Source: Sulfitobacter marinus
GTDB lineage: Bacteria; Pseudomonadota; Alphaproteobacteria; Rhodobacterales; Rhodobacteraceae
DNA: 64,000 nt
NCBI RefSeq assembly: GCF_900116285.1
Contig: NZ_FPAJ01000004.1
Span: 1-64,000, forward strand
Direction of reading: 5' to 3'
Shown: positions 33,374 to 41,157 of the stretch, one piece after another
How positions within the stretch are numbered: the stretch's first letter is position 1
Layout of the letters: each line of letters opens with the position of its first letter
Made by a program: the position numbers and the translations under genes
The notes under the pieces: model-generated
Seen by the model: the letters and a program-made list of their open reading frames with translations, nothing else
Database searches by the model: none
Told to the model about the DNA's origin: nothing

Positions 33374-33550
33374 CTAGAACAATGCACTTGCCATCTGAAC
33401 GGCGCTATCAGATGTATCGCCGCCGATGCGGGCTTGGATGAATGCCAGTCCGACAATGACCACCCCAATTATATCAGCGGTCAAAACAACCCAGTCCGTG
33501 CGGGTTTCTTCGAGGTACAGGCGGCATGCCGCTTTGACCTTGATCAGCAT
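33374..33550 (-). CDS. Orphan Flp-like pilin-type small protein
   Basis: 58 residues: MLIKVKAACRLYLEETRTDWVVLTADIIGVVIVG and a polar tail. The DWVVLTA segment followed by a hydrophobic helix is typical of small Rhodobacterales proteins related to Flp/Fap pilins, in which the usual form is GAVTVDWVVLTAAIVG. Here the G-A before the cleavage point is missing (ETRTDW), so prepilin processing may fail. AGGAG lies eight bases before the ATG. No tad genes are nearby. The 150 bases between aspS and this gene hold only the aspS terminator. Confidence 0.6.
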   Translation of the reverse strand: MLIKVKAACRLYLEETRTDWVVLTADIIGVVIVGLAFIQARIGGDTSDSAVQMASALF

Positions 33551-33703
33551 TTGTGGGGCTCCTTTCATACCAAGCGGGTTAAGCACGTCCAATGCTGCGA
33601 GGGCTTTGTGTCCAAACTTTGGTTAGAGTAAGGGCCGGGCCTGACAAGACGTGCGAATTTTACAGGCTTGGCCTTGGGATCGGTTGGTCCTAACGTGACG
33701 CTT

Positions 33704-34429
33704 ATGAATGATAATGTGCCCAACTCTGCGCCCCTCGGCTTTGCCGTGCCGGATTTTACCAGCCCGCCCTTGCCACCACGCAAAGGAATGGTGGGAGAAT
33801 ACGTAAAATTGGAGCCACTTACCGCCCATACCCATGCGGCTGTCCTGTTCAATGCGTTCGAAGGGCAGGATCAGTTGTGGCACTATATGTATGATGGGCC
33901 GTTTTCATCTGCCTCCCAGTTTCACCGCTGGGCACGCGAAACCGAGACACATGATGACCCGTTTTTTTATGCGATCAAGAATCTGGAAACAGGGCGTTGG
34001 GAAGGCGTTGCAAGTTATCTGCGCATTGCCCCTGATGCTGGCTCGATCGAGGTGGGATCGATTACCTTTAGCCCAGCACTGCAACGCACGCGTGCCGCGA
34101 CCGAGGCGATGTATCTGATGATGGCATGGGCGTTTGAGGCGGGGTATCGGCGCTATGAATGGAAGTGCAATGTGCTGAACATGCCATCGCGCCGGGCTGC
34201 GCAACGTTTGGGCTTTAGCTACGAGGGCATTTTTCGCCAAGCGGCTGTCGTGAAAGGGCGCAACCGGGACACGGCGTGGTTTGCGGCCATCGATACGGAA
34301 TGGCCCGGCCTGAAGGAGGCCTTTGGCACATGGCTTGCACCTGCCAATTTCACCGCAGATGGCCAGCAACGAGAAAGCCTGTCGGACCTGACCCGACTGG
34401 TGCGCGTGGCAAGCGACCCGGCCATCTAA
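33704..34429 (+). CDS. GNAT family N-acetyltransferase (RimJ/RimL type)
   Basis: 241 residues. Conserved blocks GEYVKLEPLTAHTHAAVLFNAF, then LWHYMYDGPF, EGVASYLRIAPDAGSIEVGSITFSPALQRTRAATEAMYLMMAWAFEAGYRR and KCNVLNMPSRRAAQRLGFSYEGIFRQA, with acetyl-CoA contact at QRTRAATEA. The acceptor may be a protein N-terminus or a small amine. The ATG at 33704 is chosen on family length; the frame is open 36 bases upstream. Confidence 0.88.
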   Translation: MNDNVPNSAPLGFAVPDFTSPPLPPRKGMVGEYVKLEPLTAHTHAAVLFNAFEGQDQLWHYMYDGPFSSASQFHRWARETETHDDPFFYAIKNLETGRWEGVASYLRIAPDAGSIEVGSITFSPALQRTRAATEAMYLMMAWAFEAGYRRYEWKCNVLNMPSRRAAQRLGFSYEGIFRQAAVVKGRNRDTAWFAAIDTEWPGLKEAFGTWLAPANFTADGQQRESLSDLTRLVRVASDPAI

Positions 34430-34440
34430 GGCTGTCCGAT

Positions 34441-35160
34441 TTAGATGGCGATGCGCTGCGACAGGCGGTTCTGGACCAGCCCCGCAATGGTGGCACGTTC
34501 GGTTTCCGCCGGTTGACCCAATGCGCGTTTTTCAGCCAGAGCAAGGGCAGCCTTTTCCAACGGGGTGTCAGATGCACTACGTGCCACACCGCCCAGAAAC
34601 TGTGCGACATAATCCAGCGCCACTGAATCGCCGCTTTCGTCCAGCACATCAGCGATATGGGCCATGTCGTCCTGATAGGCGATTTCATCGGGTTCGACCG
34701 TCTCATCGACCAGGGCGCGCACCCCCTTTGGCTGGCGGTCCGGCGGCAGGACTGAAAGAACGATTTGTTGAAACTGGGCTAATGAGGTCAACGGCTTTTC
34801 GATGAACCCGTCTGCACCTGCAGCAATCGCATCGGCGGCCAGATGTGTATCACCGGAAATGGCCAGAATCGCATCAACACGTTGCTGGGCGCGGGACAGT
34901 TCCTTGATCAGGTCAATGCCGTCGCCGTCAGGCAGACCCAGATCGGCAATCACCACCGAAGGGCGGTAAACTTGCAAATGGCGCCGTGCGGCACGCATGC
35001 AATCGGCCCGTCTGATCCGCGCGCCGGAACGCAGGCAAAGCAGACGCATTGCCTCGCACGCGTAACGGCTGTCTTCGATGACCAATACTGTCAGCCCCAA
35101 CAAGGGTCGTTCTGCCGTCGGGCTAGGAAGAGTGTCGGTCTGAAGGCCCAGTTTATCCAT
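34441..35160 (-). CDS. Orphan response regulator with uncharacterised C-terminus
   Basis: 239 residues. Receiver domain about 23-135: acidic pair E29-D30 in VLVIEDSRY, phospho-acceptor D73 in VVIADLGLPDGDG, S102 in LAISGD and K122 in FIEKPLTS, so it should be phosphorylatable. The remaining 100 residues are helical, without a DNA-binding domain I know; TLALAEKRAL-type helices suggest protein contact. No kinase gene is adjacent. AGGAG precedes the start. Confidence 0.85.
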   Translation of the reverse strand: MDKLGLQTDTLPSPTAERPLLGLTVLVIEDSRYACEAMRLLCLRSGARIRRADCMRAARRHLQVYRPSVVIADLGLPDGDGIDLIKELSRAQQRVDAILAISGDTHLAADAIAAGADGFIEKPLTSLAQFQQIVLSVLPPDRQPKGVRALVDETVEPDEIAYQDDMAHIADVLDESGDSVALDYVAQFLGGVARSASDTPLEKAALALAEKRALGQPAETERATIAGLVQNRLSQRIAI

Positions 35161-35304
35161 TTCATATTTCTCCTAACTGTCCCCACGACCCTGATGGCAC
35201 TATGGTTAGGGTTGCTTGGCTAATACGACGTTAACGTGACGCATTGCTCTTGGACCCAACCCGGCCCATAAACTGTCAATCTTTAGGAACGCAGGAGAAG
35301 TAAG

Positions 35305-35709
35305 ATGATCGGCCGTCTCAACCACGTAGCAATTGCTGTACCAGATTTGGAAGCCGCCGCAGACCAGTACCGCAATGCGCTTGGTGCCAATGTCGGTCCT
35401 GCGCAGGACGAACCTGATCATGGCGTCACTGTGATCTTCATTGAGCTGCCAAACACCAAGATTGAACTGCTCTATCCGCTGGGTGACGACAGCCCGATCA
35501 ACGGATTTCTGGAAAAGAACCCTGCTGGCGGGATTCATCACATCTGTTACGAGGTCGATGATATCATCGCGGCGCGTGACCACCTCAAGGCAACCGGCGC
35601 ACGCGTTCTGGGCAATGGCGAACCCAAGATCGGCGCCCATGGAAAACCGGTTATATTCCTGCACCCCAAAGACTTTAACGGTGCCTTGGTCGAGCTGGAG
35701 CAGGTGTAA
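35305..35709 (+). CDS. mce: Methylmalonyl-CoA epimerase
   Basis: 134 residues, VOC fold. MIGRLNHVAIAVPDLEAAADQYRNALGA, then VIFIELPNTKIELLYPLG, GGIHHICYEVDDI and the C-terminal LHPKDFNGALVELEQV carry the metal ligands (H7, E-, H-, E131). It converts (2R)- and (2S)-methylmalonyl-CoA, linking propionyl-CoA and the ethylmalonyl-CoA pathway (mcl1 in this window) to succinyl-CoA. CAGGAG is upstream. Confidence 0.96.
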   Translation: MIGRLNHVAIAVPDLEAAADQYRNALGANVGPAQDEPDHGVTVIFIELPNTKIELLYPLGDDSPINGFLEKNPAGGIHHICYEVDDIIAARDHLKATGARVLGNGEPKIGAHGKPVIFLHPKDFNGALVELEQV

Positions 35710-35711
35710 CC

Positions 35712-36005
35712 ATGGGTGTCACATCAGCCCTCGTTCTGTTTGCCGTTATCTGGTCCATGATCTTTATGATTGCGCTGCCCATTCGGGTGAAGACCCAAGG
35801 GGATTTGGGCGACGTTGTGGAAGGCACGCACGCGGGCGCGCCTGAACATCACCACCTCAAGAAAAAGGCGTGGTGGACGACGGGCATCACGCTGGTGCTC
35901 TGGACATTCACAGTCTGGTTCATCCTATCCGGGATCGTCACCGTGGCGGATATTGAATACTGGTTGCATGGGGATCCGACGCCAATCGGTGGAACAGATG
36001 GGTAA
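35712..36005 (+). CDS. DUF1467 family membrane protein
   Basis: 97 residues with membrane helices at about 4-24 and 54-76: MGVTSALVLFAVIWSMIFMIALPIRVKTQGD and WWTTGITLVLWTFTVWFILSG, with EGTHAGAPEHHHLKKKAWWT between. This is DUF1467, often beside mce in Rhodobacterales; function unknown. Its last 68 bases overlap the 3' end of the opposite EI24 gene. Confidence 0.9.
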   Translation: MGVTSALVLFAVIWSMIFMIALPIRVKTQGDLGDVVEGTHAGAPEHHHLKKKAWWTTGITLVLWTFTVWFILSGIVTVADIEYWLHGDPTPIGGTDG

Positions 36006-36666
36006 AGGTCGCAGCACCTAAGATCGGGATAACAAGGTTCAGCAGGGGGACGGACAGCGGCATCGCCATCAAAACCCCTGCGGCCCAGATCGTAGCCATA
36101 TGCCGGCGTCTGAGTTTTTTGGCCTCGACCCGCCCGACACGCCGGATGGCGGCAAGCGTGAAATATTCACGACCAAGCAAAAACCCGTTTACGGCCCAAA
36201 AGATTAGCGGCGCAAGCGGGGCAAAGAGGATGTAAAATATCAGCGCGATCAGGTTCACCCCGATCAGCACGCCCAAGAAGTTTACCGTATCGCGCAGGGC
36301 TTCTCCGACCGGTACGTGATGTGCCGGGGGTAGATGCGGGTAATGCTCGGCCTCGACGGCATCGGCCACGTCATCCAGAAACATCGACGTGATTGCCGAT
36401 GCGACGGGGATCATCAAAAAGACTGACAGCCCCATCAGCAGCAACCCGGCACCCCAGCTGAACAGATCATCCAGCCATGTAACCTCGCCCAACAGCGGAA
36501 CCGAGGTCATGTCGCCTGTCAGCCATCCGACGAACCAGACAAAGGCTGCGGCGATGCCGATCAGCAAAAGCAGTGTCAGCCCAATGCCTTTGACCAATAC
36601 CCCCCGAAAACGCGGGTCGGTCAGTTGGCCAAGGGCAAGGCCAACCGCCTGAAATATCTGCGTCAT
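35938..36666 (-). CDS. EI24/CysZ-like membrane protein
   Basis: 242 residues from ATG 36666, which overlaps the nitroreductase stop as ATGA. About four to five hydrophobic segments: GVLVKGIGLTLLLLIGIAAAFVWFV, LFSWGAGLLLMGLSVFLMIPVASAITSMFLDDVADAVE (the EI24 signature area), NFLGVLIGVNLIALIFYILFAPLAP, and LNLVIPILGAATFTHLFHRL. Relatives include the sulfate carrier CysZ; the cargo here is unknown. The antisense overlap of its 3' end with DUF1467 is unusual in length. Confidence 0.86.
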   Translation of the reverse strand: MTQIFQAVGLALGQLTDPRFRGVLVKGIGLTLLLLIGIAAAFVWFVGWLTGDMTSVPLLGEVTWLDDLFSWGAGLLLMGLSVFLMIPVASAITSMFLDDVADAVEAEHYPHLPPAHHVPVGEALRDTVNFLGVLIGVNLIALIFYILFAPLAPLIFWAVNGFLLGREYFTLAAIRRVGRVEAKKLRRRHMATIWAAGVLMAMPLSVPLLNLVIPILGAATFTHLFHRLASDPHATSIQYPPR

Positions 36667-37235
36667 AGCCATGTGGTTAATGCAGTAACGTCGGGACGTG
36701 GGCGTTCTGGAGGGGCAGAGGTTTCGGCACCGATATGGATAATCCCGGCGATACGTTCGTTTTCAGCCAACCCAAAGCCCTGTTCCATAAACTCACGGTC
36801 GTGGCTGACCCACCCGCTAAGCCAGTTCGCGCCCCAACCCGCAGCAAGTGCCGCGTTAGTCAGGGCAAGGCACACGGCACCGGCGGAATAGGTCTGTTCA
36901 AGCGGGGGCACCTTGGGCGACGGTTTCTGCACCTCAACCACGACCACGGCGAGGTGGCCCTGATCAAACTGGCTGCGGCCTTTTGTAACCTGCATAGGGT
37001 CGAGGTTTAGCGCCTCACCGCGGGCCTGCGCGATATCTGCAAGGCGGCCCATCGCGGGCTTGTCGATCACGATAAAGCGCCACGGTTCAAGCTTACCATG
37101 ATCAGGGGTGCGCGCAGCCGCGGTTAGCAGGGGTAGCAAGGTCTCGCGGTCGGGTACGGGTGTGGTCAGTGTCTTGGCCGGGCGGGACCGGCGGGTTTGC
37201 AGAAAATGCAGCGCTTCTGGGTTGGGTGTCGGCAT
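36663..37235 (-). CDS. Nitroreductase family protein
   Basis: 190 residues, FMN-dependent. LHFLQTRRSRPAKTLTTPVPD (RRS motif), AAARTPDHGKLEPWRFIVID, then VCLALTNAALAAGWGANWLSGW and ERIAGIIHIG. The architecture is that of the YdjA-like group. It probably reduces nitro or quinone compounds with NAD(P)H. Translationally coupled to the EI24 gene downstream. Confidence 0.9.
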   Translation of the reverse strand: MPTPNPEALHFLQTRRSRPAKTLTTPVPDRETLLPLLTAAARTPDHGKLEPWRFIVIDKPAMGRLADIAQARGEALNLDPMQVTKGRSQFDQGHLAVVVVEVQKPSPKVPPLEQTYSAGAVCLALTNAALAAGWGANWLSGWVSHDREFMEQGFGLAENERIAGIIHIGAETSAPPERPRPDVTALTTWL

Positions 37236-37573
37236 GGGCGTCTCTCACATAGGTTCAATCTTGCGTTATGCATCAAGGGCATAGCACAGGACGGCGTAAA
37301 ATTTGGGGCTGGGCTGGCGGTTATGAATATACTCCGCTTGCGGATCTGGCGCGATGGTATCACGGTCTGCATAGGCTGCAATGGTGGCGTGACCACAGAA
37401 CGGGACATGGGTAACTAGATAGGTAGCCTCGGCAGTCAGTACCAGCGTACTGAGCAAAGTTTTCGTGAGTATATACCTGGTCGTGAGTGCCCGATAGGGA
37501 TGCCAAGCCAGCGGATTGCCCGCGTGCCCCTATCAGGACACGCGTAAATCTGTGCTTCTCGACGCTAAGACGT
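37236..37573. other. Gap between nitroreductase and trpS with one dubious frame
   Basis: 338 bases. On the minus strand a frame from a TTG at 37457 to 37266 encodes 63 residues including THVPFCGHATIAAYADRDTIAP; the frame is open for another 24 codons or so upstream but has no ATG or clear ribosome site. I do not recognise it. It may be a remnant; nothing else is visible. Confidence 0.3.
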
Positions 37574-38596
37574 TTAGCCGACCATCCCGACGATCTCGTA
37601 AGTTTTCTTGAGGATCGGCGCGGTGATTTCCCGCGCTTGTGTCGCGCCATGGGCAAGGATGCGGTCAATCTCGGCGGTGTCGGCCATCAGTTCGGCCATG
37701 CGGGTGCTGATCGGTGACATCTTAGCCACGGCCAGCTCGGCCAACAGGGGTTTAAAGCTGCCGAACTGCTGCCCGCCCACATCGGCCAGTACCTGTTCAA
37801 CCGTTTGATCGTTCAACGCGGCATAGATGTTCACAAGGTTGCGTGCCTCTGGCCGGTCCTTGAGGCCTTCAACCTCGGAGGGCAGTGCATCAGGGTCCGT
37901 TTTGGCCTTGCGGATTTTCTTGGCGATTGCATCGGCGTCGTCGGTCAGATTGATCCGGCTGGCATCGGACGGGTCAGATTTTGACATTTTCTTGGATCCA
38001 TCGCGCAAGGACATGACGCGGGTCGCCGCCCCTTCGATCACGGGTTCGGTCAACGGGAAAAAATCAACGCCGTAGTCATGGTTGAACTTGGTGGCGATGT
38101 CGCGGGTCAGTTCCAGATGCTGTTTCTGGTCTTCGCCCACCGGCACATGGGTGGCGTGGTAAATCAGAATGTCGGCTGCCATCAGCGCAGGGTAAGCAAA
38201 CAGGCCCAGCGATGCGGCCTCGGCGTTTTTGCCGGCCTTGTCTTTCCACTGTGTCATGCGCCCCATCCAACCCATGCGGGCCACGCAATTAAAGATCCAC
38301 GCAAGCTGCGCGTGTTCGGGCACTTGGGATTGGTTGATCAGAATGGATTTTGCCGGATCGATCCCTGCTGCGATAAAACCCGCAGCCAGCTCGCGCGTGT
38401 TGTGACGCAAGGTGGCGGGGTCTTGGAATTTCGCGGTGATCGCGTGCAGGTCCACCATGCAATAGACGGTCTGAAACGACCCTTCGTCCTGCATGTCGAC
38501 AAAACGCTTCATCGCGCCCAGATAATTGCCGAGCGTCAGACCACCGGACGGCTGGATGCCCGAGAACACGCGCGGGGTAAATTGGGTGTCGGTCAT
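37574..38596 (-). CDS. trpS: Tryptophan-tRNA ligase
   Basis: 340 residues. Class I synthetase with [20 protein letters not shown] (the HIGH-like PSG-x-LTLGN) and [16 protein letters not shown] (KMSKS). Between them [30 protein letters not shown] forms the Trp-binding site. The C-terminal helical domain is intact. Divergent from the rhomboid-like gene 76 bases away. Confidence 0.97.
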   Translation of the reverse strand: MTDTQFTPRVFSGIQPSGGLTLGNYLGAMKRFVDMQDEGSFQTVYCMVDLHAITAKFQDPATLRHNTRELAAGFIAAGIDPAKSILINQSQVPEHAQLAWIFNCVARMGWMGRMTQWKDKAGKNAEAASLGLFAYPALMAADILIYHATHVPVGEDQKQHLELTRDIATKFNHDYGVDFFPLTEPVIEGAATRVMSLRDGSKKMSKSDPSDASRINLTDDADAIAKKIRKAKTDPDALPSEVEGLKDRPEARNLVNIYAALNDQTVEQVLADVGGQQFGSFKPLLAELAVAKMSPISTRMAELMADTAEIDRILAHGATQAREITAPILKKTYEIVGMVG

Positions 38597-38672
38597 GGCA
38601 ACGCTCCGATAAAGCTGGAAAAGACGGCACGATGGGCTTACCCATGCGCACCAACCCCGTCAAGGAGGCCCC

Positions 38673-39359
38673 ATGACTGATCCTGATTTTCAACCGCCCG
38701 TCAATCCGATGCCCGCTGTCGTGACATTGCTTTTTCTGGCAATCGCTGGGGTCGAGGCGGGCCTGTTCTTGGCCGAGGCTGGCATCATTGGCGGCCCTGG
38801 CGCGGTCGGCTGGCGGTTGGCCTTGGTACGCGACTATGGGTTCTCAAACGATCTGTTTGACTGGATGATAGAGAACTGGCGGTTCCCTGCATCCGAAGTC
38901 TTGCGCGTCGTGAGTTATTCATTCGTGCATCTGGGGTTCACCCATGCGATTTTTGCCATGGTTCTTTTGCTAGCGCTTGGCAAAATGGTGGCCGAGGCGA
39001 TGGGGCAAGTGGCGGTGCTGGTGATCTTTTTTGCCTCGGGGATTATGGGGGTGGTCCTGTATGCGCTGGCGCTGGATGATCCGATCTGGCTGGTGGGCGC
39101 GTATCCCAATGTCTACGGTTTGATCGGGGCCTATTCCTTTGTGATGTGGCGCAGGTTGGCAAGCCGTGGAGATCAGCAATACCGTGCATTTTCGCTGATC
39201 GCTATTTTGATGGGGATACAGCTGTTGTGGGGGATGTTTTTTGAGTCCGGAACGCAGTGGCTGGCGGAGCTGTTTGGTTTCTTCGTCGGCTTTGGACTGT
39301 GTTTCGTTCTGGCCCCCGGTGAATGGGCCAAGCTGCGCGGTCGTGTTCGGCATCGTTGA
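38673..39359 (+). CDS. Rhomboid-like membrane protein, catalytic residues absent
   Basis: 228 residues, six or so membrane segments. The topology and WR-like loop (ENWRFPASEVLRVVSYSFVHLGFTHAIFAMVLLLALGK, with the HxxxH-like F-T-H) identify a rhomboid. The catalytic serine motif G-x-S-G is replaced by GAYPNVYGLIG, and the last helix, normally bearing the catalytic histidine before GG, reads QWLAELFGFFVGF. So it looks like a pseudoprotease that may bind membrane proteins without cutting. Similar losses may be typical of the lineage. AAGGAGG is upstream; a G/C-rich repeat follows the stop. Confidence 0.82.
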   Translation: MTDPDFQPPVNPMPAVVTLLFLAIAGVEAGLFLAEAGIIGGPGAVGWRLALVRDYGFSNDLFDWMIENWRFPASEVLRVVSYSFVHLGFTHAIFAMVLLLALGKMVAEAMGQVAVLVIFFASGIMGVVLYALALDDPIWLVGAYPNVYGLIGAYSFVMWRRLASRGDQQYRAFSLIAILMGIQLLWGMFFESGTQWLAELFGFFVGFGLCFVLAPGEWAKLRGRVRHR

Positions 39360-39368
39360 TTTTTGACG

Positions 39369-39425
39369 CAAGGCAGGGGGCCAGCCCCCCTGGCCCCCCG
39401 GGATTTGATACCATTTGGAAGATGG
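39369..39425 (+). repeat. Post-stop intergenic repeat, G/C-rich hairpin form
   Basis: Ten bases after the rhomboid stop: GGGGGCCAG (39376-39384) pairs with CTGGCCCCC (39390-39398), then CCGGGATTTGATACCATTTGG and AAGATG. The first part matches the element after mcl1 (7053-7107), the last part the one after coaBC (54414-54450). It lies between converging genes. Confidence 0.65.
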
Positions 39426-39428
39426 GAC

Positions 39429-41021
39429 CTAGCCGCGTTTTAATGCGCCTTTGAATTCACGTAGTTTGAAGGCACCGATCAGTTGGCCCGTGCCGAAATA
39501 GACAGCATTGCCAAGCACGATCAGGATCACCAATCCGATACCGCGCCACCATGATTGGGCCAGCAGAGGCTGTAGTGCGACGTTTGCAAACCAGACCGAG
39601 ACGCCCATAACGGCAGAGGCTGCCAGAATGCGCCAGATACGTTTGTGAAAGCGCGCGTCGAATTTTGCAGCAAAGCCAAAGCCACGTGCGCCAAAGGCGA
39701 GCAGACCGAACATGGCCCATCCTGCGAGCGTGGTCGCGATGGCCGGGGCAATCCAGCCGATAAAGGGGCTGAGGCCCACGGCCAGCACTACATTCACAAC
39801 CATCGCCACGACGGCAAAATAGAACGGGCGTTTGGTATCTTCGCGCGCGTAATACAGCGGTTGCAGGATCTTTTGCAAAACGAAAGCGGGCAGGCCCAGA
39901 CCGTAGATCGCCACCGCGGTTGCGATAGCCGCAGCATCGTCAACGGTCGTCGCGCCGCGTTGGAAAAGCACAGAGGCCAATGTGAAGGGGATGACCATCA
40001 GAGCCACCGCAGACGGGATTGTCAGGGCGAGGGACACTTCTGCTGCGCGGCTGATTTGGGTGTGAGAGCCCTGTTCGTCACCCGCCTTGAGGCGTCGGGA
40101 CAAGTCAGGCAGCAAGACCACGCCAACGGCAATACCAACGACGCCCAGTGGGAGTTGATAAAGGCGATCGGCGTAGTTGAGCCATGCAACGGCCCCTTCG
40201 TAAAAGCTGGCCACTTGGCGGCCGACCAGCAGGTTGATCTGCATCACACCACCTGCAAGGGCGGCTGGTGCCGCGATGATGGCCAGACGTTTGAGTTCCG
40301 GCGTCATACGGGGGCGGCGGCTGAAGCCCAGAGTGAAGCCCGCGCGTTTGGCGGCCCACCAAACCAGCGCGAGCTGTGCGATGCCCGCAAGGGGCACGGC
40401 CAATGCCAGCGTGTCGCCGATTTGAATGCCAAGCGCTTTGTCGATGCCGATGCCCAATGCATCCGATCCATCGCGGCCTAGGGCGGCACCGATTAGGACC
40501 GCAATGATGAAAATGATGTTCAACACGACCGGAGCGGCTGCCGCTGCCATAAAACGGCCCGTTGCGTTCAGCACGCCCGATACGAGTGCGGCGAGCGAGA
40601 TGAACAGGATATAGGGAAAAGCAAGCCGCCCGTATTCAACGGCCAGATCAAACCTGCTGTCGCCGGCAAAACCGGACGCCATCAGCAGCACCAAACCGGG
40701 CATCGCAACAATGCCAATGACGGTGAAGATGGTCAGGATAAACGCCATTCCGACAAAGGCATCCTGGGCAAACTCTTCTGCGCCTTCACCGCTTTCCAGT
40801 TTTTTTGCGAACATGGGCACAAAGGCCATGTTGAACGCGCCTTCGGCAAAGAAACGGCGGAACATGTTGGGTAGGGAAAAAGCGACCAGAAATGCCTCGG
40901 CGGCGGGGCCAGAGCCAAGGTATGCCGCAATCATCATGTCGCGGATGAATCCCATAATACGGCTTAGAAAGGTCCAGATGCCGACTGTGAAAAAGCCGGA
41001 CATCAGTCGGATTGGTTTCAT
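39429..41021 (-). CDS. murJ: Lipid II flippase MurJ
   Basis: 530 residues with about 14 membrane helices. MKPIRLMSGFFTVGIWTFLSRIMGFIRDMMIAAYLGSGPAAEAFLVAFSLPNMFRRFFAEGAFNMAFVPMF is the conserved MviN/MurJ start with key arginines. INLLVGRQVASFYEGAVAWLNYADRLYQLPLGVVGIAVGVVLLPDLSR is also diagnostic. It moves lipid II across the inner membrane for peptidoglycan synthesis. Start at 41021 by family length. glnD lies 136 bases upstream. Confidence 0.96.
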   Translation of the reverse strand: MKPIRLMSGFFTVGIWTFLSRIMGFIRDMMIAAYLGSGPAAEAFLVAFSLPNMFRRFFAEGAFNMAFVPMFAKKLESGEGAEEFAQDAFVGMAFILTIFTVIGIVAMPGLVLLMASGFAGDSRFDLAVEYGRLAFPYILFISLAALVSGVLNATGRFMAAAAAPVVLNIIFIIAVLIGAALGRDGSDALGIGIDKALGIQIGDTLALAVPLAGIAQLALVWWAAKRAGFTLGFSRRPRMTPELKRLAIIAAPAALAGGVMQINLLVGRQVASFYEGAVAWLNYADRLYQLPLGVVGIAVGVVLLPDLSRRLKAGDEQGSHTQISRAAEVSLALTIPSAVALMVIPFTLASVLFQRGATTVDDAAAIATAVAIYGLGLPAFVLQKILQPLYYAREDTKRPFYFAVVAMVVNVVLAVGLSPFIGWIAPAIATTLAGWAMFGLLAFGARGFGFAAKFDARFHKRIWRILAASAVMGVSVWFANVALQPLLAQSWWRGIGLVILIVLGNAVYFGTGQLIGAFKLREFKGALKRG

Positions 41022-41157
41022 TTGCGTGCTTGCCCTGTGACTGCGCTGCAAATTGCGTATCGGTTAGCGCCGCGTTGCGCAATTGTTGATATAGTACCGT
41101 CGCACGCCCCAAACGGAAAACCGCCGAGCGAAATTGACCGCCCCGCTTGCGAGGATA

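Noticed and set aside
39645..40481. 278-codon frame on the plus strand
   Set aside because: Antisense to murJ; composition (Gly/Arg/His-rich) is that of a shadow frame.
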